A stretch of DNA of 64,000 bases from Planoprotostelium fungivorum (taxonomy: Eukaryota > Evosea > Variosea > Cavosteliida > Cavosteliaceae). Position 1 is the stretch's first letter, and each line of letters begins with the position of its first letter. The notes under the pieces were generated by a model. It was given only the letters and a program-made list of their open reading frames with translations, had not been told where the DNA came from and searched no databases. Position numbers and translations under genes: made by a program. This document shows, piece after piece, positions 1 to 12,977 of this stretch. The stretch lies in contig MDYQ01000130.1 in assembly GCA_003024175.1 (NCBI GenBank), positions 1 through 64,000 of the forward strand, given 5' to 3'.

Positions 1-45
1 CTGGCCTTAGTGCCAGGCCACTACGCGCGTAATAAAACTGTTGAA

Positions 46-63
46 CCCTAAACCCTAAACCCC
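46..63 (+). repeat. Short CCCTAAA telomere-type repeat
   Basis: Two perfect heptamers CCCTAAA (46-52, 53-59) are followed by CCCC and then a degenerate TGAACCC. On the other strand this reads TTTAGGG, the telomere unit of plants and several protists. Two copies are too few to prove a telomere. It could be an interstitial or subtelomeric remnant, or chance. Confidence 0.45.
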
Positions 64-396
64 TGAACCCAGAAAGGCCAGAAGGATCGGCATTTTGTAA
101 ATTTTGGCGCCAAAATTCGGGCAAGCCCCGTCGGGCGACACAGTCACATGAGTGCTCTGCCTCGTCTATCCCCCTTTGCAGGAGGAAGAACCAGAGACAT
201 GAGAACTATCTCAAAGAGATCAACAATGACGATGATGATGAAAGGACACGGAGACAATAAAATGTTTATTTCAGAATAGAAGACCAGGGTGACAGCCAAC
301 GCTGATTTTACAATACAAGTTTTCTCCTCGTCTCTGGCCTCAAACATACCACTCACCATCCTCTCACCCAGTTTTGGCTCCTGCTGACTCTCAGAG

Positions 397-537
397 ATGA
401 GTGTCCCTTGGCTTGCCCTGCTCACGAATGCAGATGGAGATTTACATCACATCTCCATCAACTTGGCATTCAACATTGCCGACATGATCTTCCTGGGGAA
501 CATCAGACCGCACGCACGAGGCGTCTCTCACCTCAGG
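397..537 (+). CDS. Possible orphan exon, unknown protein
   Basis: An ATG at 397 opens a 47-codon frame that runs into a plausible GTAATC donor at 538. It encodes a segment with hydrophobic spacing (INLAFNIADMIFLGNIRPHA) that looks more protein-like than its surroundings. I could not find a following exon in frame and do not recognise the family. It may be a first exon, a decayed gene piece or chance. Confidence 0.15.
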
Positions 538-1438
538 TAATCATTTGCAATGGTCCATTGCACAGTCGACCATTGAATTCTTCACAAAGAGCTTAGATGA
601 CTAGAACCAAGAGACACGCTCCTACACCTGTGTGACTCATACAGATGATGCATCGAGAAGATCATTGCATCTTCTTCACTTTGCAACAAGGAGGGTGAGT
701 TCTCACCCTTTGGAATCGACTGACAGTCTCTGCGTCTCTTGGATCTTCATATGATTAACGTCGTGTAATGGTCTATCTACGGTCCTATCTGATCAGAATT
801 TAGGACCAATCCATCAGGCTTGTCTCTTACCTCGAGATCTCGTTGCAACCATTGCTCAGCCTGACCTCTCGATCTTTGGCCACTAAGATGCAACTCTCCA
901 TTCTAGGTCATCCTTCTCGACAAGTGCAGGAGAGCTGGGGCTCCAACATGCACTTCTATCGTTGCCCCTCCCGAAAGAAAATGAATTCCAGATGTGTGCG
1001 CTGGTGATCTACACCTGTTGATGTTTGTGTAACGTCACGAATTCTGACCACCCGAGCGCTAGGACGTTCCAATCAATTGGTCTTCTGAAAATTGCGTTGC
1101 AGTGGACAATAGACTATTTCTCAGCCAGGAAGCCCAGCAGCGGACGACCCCATGATTGACGTATCGAAAGATCACACAGCTGAGGAAGCATTACAATCCA
1201 TCATTGAATCTTCAGTCAGCACACGCTGACTTTCCGGAAAATAGATATACAACGGGTGATGGTGATGAATTAGATCTCGCTATCCACTAAATTGTGATTA
1301 TTCCTCTATTCATCTCCACAAGTGGTTGAGCTGGACTCTCTTTGGAAGATCAGATGGAGAATTGCGAGCAAAACGAATTTGAGGTTTACAACGAGGTTAT
1401 CGGATCGACCTTCCATCACGCACAGCGTCGCATTCAAC

Positions 1439-4400
1439 ATGAGTGCCGTCGAGAGGAGCGGATGGCTGAAGAAACAAGGACATAAAGTGAAGGTGATTCG
1501 TAGATCTCGTGTCTATCATAATGAAACTGGACAGAATTGGAAGACAAGATTCTTCGTTTTAAGGGGAGATAAATTGTATTATTACACGAACCCAGAGGTG
1601 AAAATACGATTCGTGCGATCATCTCAACGCTCGCAGCTCGCTACATTGAAAGGAACGATACCCCTGTTGGAGTCCACAATCACTGATGACAAACGAAGAG
1701 GTACATTCTGAAAGAGGTTCATCACTGATCGCATCAGGTGCCAAGAACTTCATTCTAAAGACGAGAGATGGTACCAGCTATTTCATCGAGGCCGACAGCG
1801 AAGCAGACAAAGACAATTGGATCAACTGGATCAGTACCAATGAGATCGTCGAAGTGGCGTATGGTGTGCCCAGTCGATGACGAAAACCATCTTCTGATCT
1901 CATTCAGCGGCCGAAACCGAAAACAATCCGACACCTGACGCAACGCCCAATTTCAACCAAGAAGAGAGGACCGTAGAGTGAGTGATGTGAGTGAGAATGA
2001 GACTGACGGATGGAGCTCCCTCATCGTGGACATAAGTGTGGACTGTGCATTGTACAGTTGGAACTCTTCCGATCAATCGTGGGATACAGTCGATGAGTCG
2101 GCCAAATTGGTCATCATTCATCACGAAGAGAACGAGACACAACACTATCGTCTCGCTTCTTACTCTGTCGACTATAGAGTGTGTTCTCTCACCCTCTATC
2201 CATTATCCATTGGAAGACTGACTCGTGCAGTACCTCCTCAATCTCTGGGTGAAGAGCGTCCACGTGGTGTCTGCTCAGAAACAACCCGAGTGCTTTCAAT
2301 TAGAGGTGAGAGGATGAGGAGAAGATCAGATTCATCTGAGAGGAAAGGTATCCAACGCGGCGGGAAATGGAACGGATTTTTATGGAATCAGATTTTCCAA
2401 CGAAACCTTTTGCAAGGCTGTGACGGCTGCCATCACTGACATACAAGCCAACGGCTCTCTCCCTAAATCGGTGAGAGGAGCTCCTGTCGCATCATCGTAG
2501 AGGTGACTGTGGGATAGTTTATGAGCATGGAGCTGAAGGGTGAGAACGAAGACGAGATGAATCAGAAGAAGAACAACAAGAACCAAGAACAAGGAACCAT
2601 CATGGGACTCTTTGGACCGAAGAAGAGAGTCCTTCCCCCTGCGGTGAGTGAGAGAACAGAGGACAAGTGACAGACGATCACACAGACGGCATCCATGATC
2701 GAGAACATCTCCCATCACCTACAGAATCAAGCTGTCGTCTTGGTCACCAACTTTCTCAACCCGGAGACCCTGAAAGACAAGCCACTCCTCATCTTAGACA
2801 TCTTCACCATGATCTTCCAGATCACCAACACCATCCCCAGAACAGACTTTCTCGACAACATGATCACCAAAACCTGCGATTTTCTAGCGAGTCCCTCGCT
2901 CAGAACTGGAACTGGGAAGGTGAGAGGAGACGAGAGAAGAGTGAGTGATGAAGGCAGTTGGACACCACGGCCACCATGGCTGCGAGAGGAACAGCCAAGT
3001 GGATGGTGCTGGCCAATCTCTCCCACAAGATTGCCGATGAATCCACCAAAGTTCGATCTCTTGCCTTTCAGATCTCGGCCGCCCTCAGGTGAGAGAGAAC
3101 CGTCCCCCGTGGAATGTCTCAGGGACATCAGGTACATGTCTCATCCGGAGATCAAGGAGACGAGCTTGACGCAAGTTCTGACCGAGATCACCATCTCGAT
3201 CAACTGCTTCGCCCTGGCTGTGGATCGGTGAGTCAACGAACGACCGTGGAGTCGGCTCATCTCTCCAGACTGCTGAGTGCCGTGTACACCCTCCGTTTCA
3301 TCAAGAGTGACGGATTTCACTTGGAAGAGGAACCCACCAAGAGCTACGTTCCACCCGTCAGCAAGCAGACCAAGGCTCCTGTCTACAACTCCACTCCCAA
3401 TCTCCTCTCTTCTTCCAATTCCATTCCCAATCAATCGATTCCACAGAGCACCATCTCTCCACAGAGTCCTCTCACTCACAGTGTCAGCCTCTCTCAGAGT
3501 AGTCCACTCGTCAGCCCCACACCCAGTACACCCAATTTGAATGCATCGAACGGCCAATCGGACACACTGGCAGGGAAGTTGGAAGAAGGAACAAAGGAGG
3601 AGAAGGTGAGGTGGAGAGAGGAAGAGAACTGAAGGGAGCAGGAAGAGGAAGAGGGGACACCACAGACGGCACCCCCCACCCCCACACCATCCAATCTCCA
3701 AGCTGGAACCTTCGAACAGCTGGTCTACAAGCTCACGAGTGACCAGGACTCCATCGGTGAGGATATTCGTGGGAGAATGTTCATCTCTTACAGATTCGGT
3801 GACATTCATTCGAACTTATCGTTCTTTCGCCACACCTTCTGAATTATTGGACATGCTCAAGCAGAGATACACCGTGAGTGAATGAAGATGACATCGAATG
3901 TTGATGAGGAACAGGAATTCGATCCAGAGATGGACGAGAAGAGAATGAGGGCCATCCAGTTGAGAGTGGCTGTGGTGCTCAAGTATTGGATCGAGAACAG
4001 TCTCAACGATTTCGACACACACCTGATGGGTGTCCTCGAAGATTTCCTCAGGAGCATTGGAGAGGGTGACAGTTGAAACAGGACCATCGTTCTCACCCAT
4101 TCACAGGTGGTCTCAAATCAGTGGCTCAGGACCTTCTGAAATACGTGAGGAGAAAACAAGCGGAGAGAGAACAACAGACGAAGCAACACATCGTCGATCT
4201 CACGGTGGAGATTCAGCAGGTGAGAGCTCTTGCTCTCCTCTCTCTCATTCTATCAGGTCCCAGAGCAGGGTATATCTCTCATCGATCTCATCTTAGAGAC
4301 CAAGACACACATCCTGGCTGAGCAGTTGACCATGGTGGACTGTGATCACTATTATCAGATCGAGGTGAGAGGGAGAGGGATGTGTGGGAACTGAGAGGAG

Positions 4401-5197
4401 TAGGCGTCGGAGCTATTGAACGAATCGTGGACGAAGCCGAAATTGAAGTACAGGGCGCCCAACGTGCTGAATGTCATCGGTAGAGCGACGGCCCTCTCCT
4501 TCTGGGTGGCCACTCTGATCCAGCTGAGCGACAATCCCACCACACGCAGCAAAGTGATGACCAAGATGATCAAGATCGGAAAGGTGAGAGGAGAGAGAGG
4601 AGGGAGCTGATGGGTGCAGTGTCTCATGAAGTTGAACAACCTGAACACCATGACCTCGGTCATCGGTGGCATGACAATGAACCCCATCTTCCGACTGAAG
4701 AACACGTTCGCCAGGGTGGCAGAGAAGCACAAGCAGATCTTCGCTGAGATACAGAACATCATGAACCCTCAGGGCTCCTACAAGAACCACAGAGAATTCG
4801 TCAAGAAGGCTAAACCTCCGTACCTCCCTTATCTGTGTGTACCTTCATTCTCTCACCATTCGTGATGTTGTATCCAACCATCAATGCATTGTTTCATCTG
4901 ATGATCATCAGGGGAATCTTGTTGACCGATTTGACCATGATTGAGACGGGAACAACAGACTATACAAAAGACGGTCTCATCAATTACGCCAAGAGAGAGG
5001 TGATTCCATATTGGATGGATGTCTCTGATTCCCGACAGAAACTGAGTCAAACGATTGGAGATACGACCAAATGTATGAGTAACCAATACTCGTTCCCCAA
5101 GGTGGAGCCCATCTACACAATGATGCAAGAGCTGCCGCATTTAGAGAAAGAGGAACTGTTCGCTTGGTCCTTGTTGATCGAGCCAAGAGTTGCTTGA
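1439..5197 (+). CDS. PH-EVH1-RasGEF protein
   Basis: A multi-exon gene of about 1,000 codons. The N-terminal PH domain starts at SGWLKKQGHKVK and continues WKTRFFVLRGDKLYYYT; the first three introns (for example 1493 onward, GTGATT...ACAG) restore it exactly. A WH1/EVH1-like domain follows at about 1995-2480 (CALYSWNSSDQSWDTVDES, then YGIRFSNETFCKAVTAAI). Next come a helical segment of unknown type (about 2690-3300) and a Ser/Pro-rich linker. Then RasGEF_N (VTFIRTYRSFATPSELLDML, about 3800-4060) and the Cdc25-type catalytic domain (ILAEQLTMVDCDHYYQIE through GILLTDLTMIETGTTDYTKD to about 5195). The protein should load GTP on Ras or Rap at a PIP-bearing membrane, and the EVH1 domain suggests docking on proline-rich cytoskeletal partners. 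The 3' end faces the LRR-VPS9 gene 45 bases away. Start chosen at the first ATG ahead of the PH domain. Confidence 0.88.
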
Positions 5198-5242
5198 TCT
5201 TGTAGATAAATCCTCTCGACGCAATCTATGTGCAGTATCTAT

Positions 5243-7997
5243 TTACATCATTCGATCCAATTGTTGTGTAATTGCAGGAGCAGAACTGCCACTCCGCTCT
5301 CTCTTCTCTTCTTTGCTCGGTGGATACTCAGCCTGAAGCTTCAAGATGTTGGATAATTCCAAGAAGGAGGGTAGGTTCTCAATGATGGCACCAAAGGTGA
5401 CAATCCTGAGGGAATCAGAGTGAGAGTGGTGATGACTCTCACAAGTTTGCATTCCAATTGGAGCTCATGGTCTCTGGATGGAAGTCGTTGATGAATTGGA
5501 ACTCTGAATAGATGTTGGGAACGTTCGCCTTGACAGAGACGTAGATCTTGATCGGTACCATCTGCTCCTCCCCTCTGTCCATTTGTCAGAGATGAGAAAG
5601 GGGGCATGAGAAAGAGAGGAATCAATCACAGGTGATGGTGAAGAGAGGGATCGATGGCCTTGAGAACGTTCTCGATGGTACGATGGAGTACATCTGTCTT
5701 GTCTTGAGGTGTTCTGGCGTTCGTCATGGACTGTAAGATGCGAATGGCAGCAGAGAAAGGTCTCTCTGAATTCCAGTACCGACTCTCCAGCCAGGGTGTC
5801 ATTCCATTCATGAATGCTCCACACAAGATGGCCCTCTTCTCGTCCTCCCCCCTGTACTGCTCTCTCTCAGTCCTCTCTCTCCTCATACAAGGCCAATCTC
5901 TCACCTTGTGTCGGTACAGATCGAACACGAGACTGTACAGGCGATTGAAGAGGAGATTGTTCACGATGGAGGGAAACTGTGGAGGTCAGAGAAGGAGGAG
6001 TGGGTGATCTACCTTGTCAGATGCCACCATGATGGCATTCTCTGCCTTCTCTGTGCTCTCTGCATCCATCTTCTGTCTGTGTGGGATGAATGATGAAAAG
6101 GGAGGGATTGAATGTAGAGAAGGGGGACTCACTTTCGAATGTGATTATGGATCTGATGGAGGAATTTGTATTGGGTGGTGGTGACGAAATGATCCCATTG
6201 TGCTCTCATCTCTTTGATGTCCCAATCGATTCGATAGTTCTTCTTCCAATCGGCCACAAAGGATTCCATCTGTGATGCATACGAATTTCCTGGTAGGAAT
6301 CTGTTCTCGTCACTCTCTTCCCCTCTCCCCTCCACTCACACATTATCCAGTAACATCTCAAACTTGTGCTCGATGAACAAGACGTCCGAAGGGTGAGAGA
6401 GGATGTGCTTCGACACTGTATCCCATTCCTTTCTTTTTCTTCAGAAGATTGAATAGGGAGGAACGCACCTGAAATACGACCCACGGAAGCCAGATGGTGT
6501 GACTTCCTCTCTGGTTCTGTAACTTGTGTCTCTCCAGTATCTCCCTCGTCTGAGGTAATATTCCCTTCCCGTCCAATTCTAAGAAGGTGATGGTTCGATT
6601 GTACGATAGATTCTCTGCGATCTTCCTCGCCCCAGACTCTTCGATTCCATCGTTTCCTGTTCACATCCTCAGTATCTCTCCACACACGATATTCCATCGT
6701 CCACAATTCGATTACGATGAATCTGCTCACCGGCTAAGCTGAGAGCAGTGAGCCTCTTGTTCGTCCTCAGAGCATCCCCAATAGCGGCGGCACCAACGGC
6801 GGCGAACCCGTTGCTGCCCAGATCCAAGGTAGTTACCGTCAGATTGTCTCTCAACCAATTGGCCAAGATCTCCGCTCCTACATCTCCCAGTTGATTTCCT
6901 ATCCACACCTTCAACCCTCTCCTCCTCTCACTCTTCACCTCTCAGTCCCAGTTGTGTCACCTTGTTCTCGTCCATCACTTGATCGATGTCGGATATTCCT
7001 TCTGCCGTGATGTTGTTCTCTCCTCTCACGTCAGTGTTTCGAATAGTCAGCGAACACACCGTTGAGCATCAGTCTCTGTATGGAGGGATGAAGGTGCATG
7101 GAACGTAATATCAGTCTGGCTCCACGATCGCCCAGGCTACAATCTGTTCTCTGTCAATTTCTCTTCTTCAATTTCCATCGAGAGAGAACTCACTGGACAA
7201 ATTGATGGACACCAGAGTCGAATTGTATGTCAGACACCTAGACAGATACTCTGCTCCTTCCTCGAGGACTTCGTTTCCTATCATTCATTACTCTGCGATC
7301 CATCACCTCTTCTCACCCGTTAGATTGAGAGCCGTCAGATTCTTATTATTCGCGAGGGCTTTGGAAATGGTCTTGATGTCTTTCACCGTCTTATTGGCAT
7401 CTTCCCTGAATCAATACGGAAACAGAAGAAACGAAAGAATGTAAAGAGCAGAAGAAATAGAAGATCACTTTGTAAGTCTAAGACGGGTCCCACACCAAAC
7501 AGAATCTCTAGAGATTCAATGGACTCTTCGTTGGTGGTATCCACCTGCCTAGCTACATCTGATAGATCTTGAAGAAGTCATTCTCTTTCTCTTCTCGACC
7601 GACTCACGACAGGAACTCATGAGATCTTCATAATTCTTCTCCAGTACCGCTAATTCTTTTCGATTCAATTTTCTGTGTGCGATGAGCCACTTCATTCGAT
7701 ACGAATGAACTCACAGTGTTGCCTTCTTGTTTTGATAAATGGATGTGATTCCTTCGGATGACAGTTGATCCTGCACTGGGATGTATCTAAACACGGATGT
7801 TAACAGATGTCTGAAATTGATTCGGACCTGTATGGTGACGAATCCTCTGACCCGAGATGGCTGACCCATGCTTGCATGTGATGCACGGAGTCAACAATCT
7901 CTTTCGACTTGAACTTAGCCAGAGCTGCACTGGTTGCCGCGGCTGCTCCGACACCGATGAGAGTTGCGGCGATAGTTACCACTGTTCGGAGGTTGGT
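5243..7997 (-). CDS. LRR-VPS9 domain protein (Rab5-type GEF)
   Basis: A multi-exon gene on the minus strand. The N-terminal exon carries a hydrophobic segment (VTIAATLIGVGAAAATSAAL) that may be a membrane anchor. Ribonuclease-inhibitor-type leucine-rich repeats follow (NLTALNLT; VTTLDLGSNGFAAVGAAAIG; KRLTALSLAG; about 7400-6500). A helical stretch leads into a VPS9 domain at about 5860-5330 (AIDPSLHHH, MVPIKIYVSVKANVPNIYSE, FINDFHPETMS, IVTFGAIIENLPSF). VPS9 domains catalyse nucleotide exchange on Rab5/Rab21 GTPases in early endocytosis. The LRR part probably binds a partner. I found no in-frame ATG ahead of the hydrophobic exon, so the true first exon is uncertain; the 5' bound given is the start of that exon after a likely acceptor. 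Confidence 0.72.
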
Positions 7998-8245
7998 CTT
8001 TTTTCCATCGAATCAGGTAGCGTAAGATCACCGCATCACCCACTCACTTTTTTCTCTGTCCCTACTGTCCTCTCTTCTTCCTCTTCTCTCGCTAGTGTTG
8101 CCGGTCGGTGCTGATGATCTTTCTCTGAATCCCTCGTTTCTACAAAGCCCAAAAATCCACCGAATTTCCCTCGAATTTCGATCGAAACGAGCCCGCCGTA
8201 CACAAATGAATGGGAATGAAAGGAGAAGACAGAGAGGTAGATGTA

Positions 8246-11200
8246 TTAATCACTGAAGGGATCATAGTCATCCGATCCAGATTCCTCATCTGAACCGACG
8301 ACCTTCTTGGCTTTGGGGGCACTCCTCGCCCTCGGCTTCTTCTGCGGCGTCTCCTCCTCGGAGAATTCTCCCTCCTCCTCTTCTTCCTCTTCCTCCGACT
8401 CTTCCTTCTTCCTCTTCGTCGTCTTCTTGGCTGCTGCTGTGCTCTTCTTCGGAGCTGCCGTGCTCTTCTTCGGTGCCGCGCTCTTCTTCGCTGCGGCTCT
8501 CTTGGGCTTCTCGTCTTCCTCTTCGTCACTGAGTTGGATGGGCTTGGGAGGTGGCTTGGAGAACAAGTCCTCGTCATCGAGGGCATCGAAGGCACTCTTC
8601 TTCTTGGGAGGTGTCGTGATGGCCTCGATGCTGTCTCGGTTGTTGCTCTTCATGGCCAGTCTCTCACTCAGAGTCATCTCCTCCTCTGCCTTGGGCTTGA
8701 AGAAGGACGTGATGGATGCCTTTCCTGTGGCCTTTGTCTCCTTCTTCGCCTTGGCCTTTGTCTCCTTCTCTTCCTTCTTCTCTTCCTTCACGGCAGGCTC
8801 CTTCTTGGCGACTTCCTTCTTCACGGCTGGTTCCTTCTTCACGGGGGCTGCTCTCTTGGCCGGCTTATCGAAGGCTTCGTCCTCACTGTCGCTGTCGATG
8901 GCCTTCTTCTTTCTGACGACCGGTGCCTTCCTCTTCCTTCCCTTGGCATTCTTGGCGTAGCTGTCACCCTCCGCCTCTCTCTCCTGGATCTCGTTGTAAA
9001 AGTCCTTCAGAGATTCCTCGAACTCGTCCAAGTCGCTCGTCCACATCTCCTTGACGGTCGTCTGTCCCAGCAGCTTCAGTTCCTTCTCCAGGTTCTCCTT
9101 CTCCTTCAGCATCTGTTGTACCTGTGATGGTTCAGCACCCCTTCGTTCGATATCGCCTTCACCTTCTCATAGGTGAGGTTGTAGAGGGGCATGGAGAGGA
9201 GGTAAGAGTAGTCGCCGCTCTCGTCTGACTCGGCCTCTGCGGCCTCTGCGGCCTCTGCATCTTCGGCTCCATCGACGGCGTTGACGAGCTTGACGACTTC
9301 CTTCTTCGAGTTCTTGGGGAAGGGAGGGAACTTGAGGGTGACGAGCTCCTTGACCAACTCCTTCTTCTTTCTGTTCCTGATGTTGATCTTGTCCTCGATG
9401 ACCATGAGGATGAATCGCACTCGACTGTCCAACTGCTGCCACTTTTGGGTCATCTCGTTCAGCATGTGCTCCTTTCTCTTGTGGTACATGTTCAGACGGA
9501 CCGTGTAGAAGGAGCGGAGGATCTGATGGACGTCTTCGTACTTGGTAATCCTTCCCTGCTCGTCAAACAGATGCATGTTTCCTGGGTTGGCAGAGCTGTT
9601 GAGGTGAGTCACACTTTACACAGAGAGAACTCACTCGATGAGCTTGAAGGTCTTCTCAAAGGTGCCACCCTTGACGAGGGTGTCGAGCTTTCCGGGAGCG
9701 AAGGAGATTTCAAAGTGGACCTTTCCTCCCTTGTGGTGCTCCTTGTACGATTCGATGATGGCTGGCTTGGCATCGGTACCGGTCATGTACTTCTCCAGCA
9801 TCTCCTTGTAGGAGGCAGTCCACAATTGAATGGGCAGCTCGGTGATGTGGGCCACGTCTTCGTCCGTGGTGTAGATACCCTTGACCTGGTAGTTCTTCTT
9901 CTTCTCGTCCCATTCGATTGGGCCCTCGAATCCTCTGTACCACGGGTCGATGCTGGGCAGGTCCGTCTCCTCCAAGAGAGCTCTCACACACTTGACCACA
10001 TCGGAGGGGTTGTATTGCAGCACCTTCGTACTCCATCCAGTTCCAATACCCTCGGCACCTGTAGGGAATGAGAAATGGATGGATCCTCTCACTCACCGTT
10101 GATGAGAACCATGGGGATGATGGGCATGAACATCTCGGGTTCGATCTGCAGACCATCATCCGTGAGGTAGTGCAGCACGGGATCATCCTCGGGGCGGAAG
10201 ATCTTTCGGGTGATGTCGGTCAGACGTGTGAAGATGTACCTGTGAGTGTGTGAGTGTCATCCATAGAAGTTGACTCACCTGGGAGAGGCAGCGTTCTTTC
10301 CTCCCATGTCTCGGCTTCCAAACTGACCGGCGGGGTACAAGAGATTGATGTTGTTCGATCCCACGAATCTCTGAGCCATACCGACGATGGTGGAGTAGAG
10401 AGAGGCCTCTCCGTGGTGGTAGGCCGTCTGTTCTCCGATGTAACCACCGATCTGGGCCACCTTGATGTCGTCCTTGACCTTCTTCTTGATCATTCCGTAC
10501 AAGATCTTGCGTTGTCCGGGCTTCAGTCCATCCACCATGGAGGGAATGGATCTCTCACAATCGTTCAGAGAGAACAGAATCAACTCCTTGTTGATAAAGT
10601 TGGAGTAGGTCAACTCGTCTTCCTCTGTCCTCTCGGTCAGTCTCTGCCACTGCTTTTACCGTGGACCTACCCAAATCGAGGAAGGTTCCGGGCTCGAAAC
10701 CTCTCATCCACTCCTTTCTGTCTTCGGCTCTGTCCTTCTTGAAGGCCATGTCGATCAACTCTCCGTCGTCCTGTCCGTCCCACTTGAAGACTTTCTCGTG
10801 CTTGTCCAAGTTGGAGAAGTACTCTCTCGCCTCTACATCGTCACTCGTACCCAGACCCTTGTAGTACTTGAGCTTCCAGCCCTTCTCTCCTCTCTTCTCC
10901 ATCTGATCCTTCCACTCTTGGTATTGGGGCAAGTTGAAGAACATCACCACCTGATTGTCGTTGAGAACAAAGTACGATGAGAAAACGCACCTGGTTGTCC
11001 CTACCACCCCTGCTCTTTCTCGCCTTCACGATGGGTGTGATGAACTCGCAGATGAATCCGTGAATCTTGAGTAACTCGGGCCAGAAGCAGTGAATAAAGT
11101 TGATGATGAGACCCTTGATGTGAGAACCATCTTGATCTTGATCGGTCATGATCATGATGCGTCCGTAGCGAAGTCCGTCGAGGCTGTCGTACTTCTTTCC

Positions 11201-12977
11201 GTGCTGCAGTCCGATGATCTGACGGATGGCATTGATCTCAGCGTTGTCGGCGAGCTCCTTCGTTGTGGCTCCACGGGCGTTGAGAAGTTTACCTCTCAGG
11301 GGGAAGATACCGTACAGATCTCTGCCCACGATGTCGAGACCGTTGGAAGCCATGGCTTTGGCGGAGTCTCCTTCCGTGAGAATGAGCGTGCAGTATTTCG
11401 ACTCCTTGGTTCCCGCCTTGTTGGCGTCATCGAGCTTGGCGATACCCGTGAGCCTGACCTTCTTCTTTCCCTTGGTCTTCTTCTCGAGCAGGGCCATCTG
11501 GTGCATCTTGGAGAAGCTGAGAATGGTCTGGACGATTCCACACTTGAGGATCTTCTTCATGATGTCCTCTGGGATGTCACACTTGGAACCAAAGTCCTTG
11601 ACGGGGGTCTGCAGAGTCTCCTTGGTCTGAGAGTCGAAGGCGGGGTTCTCGATGAGACAGTTGACAAAGACCCAGAGGTGGTTCTTCACGTGATTGGGCT
11701 TGATCTGTGATCCCTTCTCCTTCTTCATCACGGCCTCCAGGACGGCCTTGATGATCTTCTCGGACACGTGCTTGACGTGGGTTCCTCCTTTGCTAGTACA
11801 GATCGAGTTAGTGAAGGAGACTTGCTGGAACTCCTGCTCGGGGGAGGAAGTGACGAAGATCTCCCATCGATCGTGGGGCTTGCAGTAGATACGAGGGGCG
11901 GCGGGGTCCTTGATGTACAGGTCACAGTAGTTCTTGAAGGACTTGACGGTGATCTTCTCATCGTTGAGCGTGACCTTCAGTGCGGGGTTGCAACCGGCGA
12001 TATCGTACACTCTCTTGGTCATCAGAGCCACGATGTCATCGTCCAGTGATTCCATACCGAAGCGCTCGAGATCGGGAACGAAAGAGATCTTGGTGTATGA
12101 CTTGACGCGCGAGGAGGTGACGGAGGGTTTGCTTCTCTTACCCATGTTGTTGTTGAAGGTCTGCTTGAAGAGCTTGGCGCGCTCGGAGTCGACCGTCTCG
12201 ACCGTAAACTCTTTGGAGAAGATGTTGGCCAGCTTGGCTCCCAATCCGTTTCGGCCTCCGGTGACCTTCTTGTTGTTGTCTTCAAAGTTGGAACCAGTGA
12301 GCAGGGTTCCAAAGATGAGCTCGGGTACGTAGATTTGTTCCTTCTCGTGCACAACGACGGGGATACCTTGTTCGTTTAGTTTGAGAGGGAGATGAAGGGC
12401 TTACCATCTCCATTGTTGGCCACTGTGATCCTTCCCTCCTCTCGATCGATGGTGACGTGGATGTAAGTCATCGAGTCATCTCTCTGTTTGTTGTCCGCAG
12501 CGTTGACGAGAATTTCATCGAAGATCTTGTAGAGACCAGGTACGAAGGAAACCTTGCGATAATTCATGCCTCCATTCTCCCAGACCCACAGCTTCTGCTC
12601 GGTCATCTGAGCGGCACCGATGTACATGTCCGGACGACGAAGGGCATGCTCAATGTGATCAAGGCGCTGGTATTCTTCTTCGATTGTTTTCTTGGATTTG
12701 GAAGCGGTGGATTTCTTCGCCTTCACGGGAGACTGATGCAATCGTCAGAATGTTAATTCATTTAGTGTGATCTCACATCTGCTTCTTTTGCAGCGGCCTT
12801 CTTTGTAGTCTTTCCTTTCCCTTTTGGGGCTTTCACTGGAGTGCCTTCATCGAAGGTTTCCTCCATCTGTGTCGTGTTATCGAGGGCGTCACAAAAGTCT
12901 TCGCTCACGTTGTCCATTCCTCCAGAAGAAGCGGAATCATAGCCATCTTCGTCATCTGAGCCATCTGAGTAAGCCAT
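8246..12977 (-). CDS. TOP2: DNA topoisomerase II
   Basis: A nearly full-length type IIA enzyme of roughly 1,440 residues. After an acidic and lysine-rich start (MAYSDGSDDEDG) come the GHKL ATPase (HIEHALRRPDMYIGA, KIFDEILVNAADNK, NNGDG, GGRNGLGAKLANIFS), the transducer, and TOPRIM with EGDSAKAMA, PLRGKLLNARGA and DQDQDGSHIKGL. The breakage-reunion domain has GQFGSRDMGGKNAASPR, split by an intron just before the expected YIFTR catalytic tyrosine, and INGAEGIGTGWST. The tail is long, rich in K, E, S and A, and probably nuclear-targeting. It passes one duplex through another in replication and mitosis. Start chosen at MAYS because the longer frame upstream lacks an ATG. A PIP-box-like ASITSFFKP lies in the tail. 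Confidence 0.96.

Larger units (their letters stand above)
1..1438. other. Left-edge region without a supported gene
   Basis: About 1.4 kb ahead of the first clear gene. The first 20 bases hold a small hairpin (TGGCCT at 2-7, AGGCCA at 15-20), followed by a telomere-type repeat. Only one stretch looks coding-like (397-537, listed separately). The open frames of 60-90 codons elsewhere show no family resemblance. The part from about 1200 to 1438 should hold the promoter and 5' UTR of the RasGEF gene. Confidence 0.5.

Noticed and set aside
3141-3809. 222-codon minus-strand frame
   Set aside because: Lies opposite RasGEF exons and introns and has no family resemblance.
8307-10071. Long open frames of about 200 codons on the plus strand opposite topoisomerase II
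   Set aside because: They are antisense shadows; the low-complexity Ser/Leu/Phe runs mirror Lys/Glu codons of the enzyme tail.
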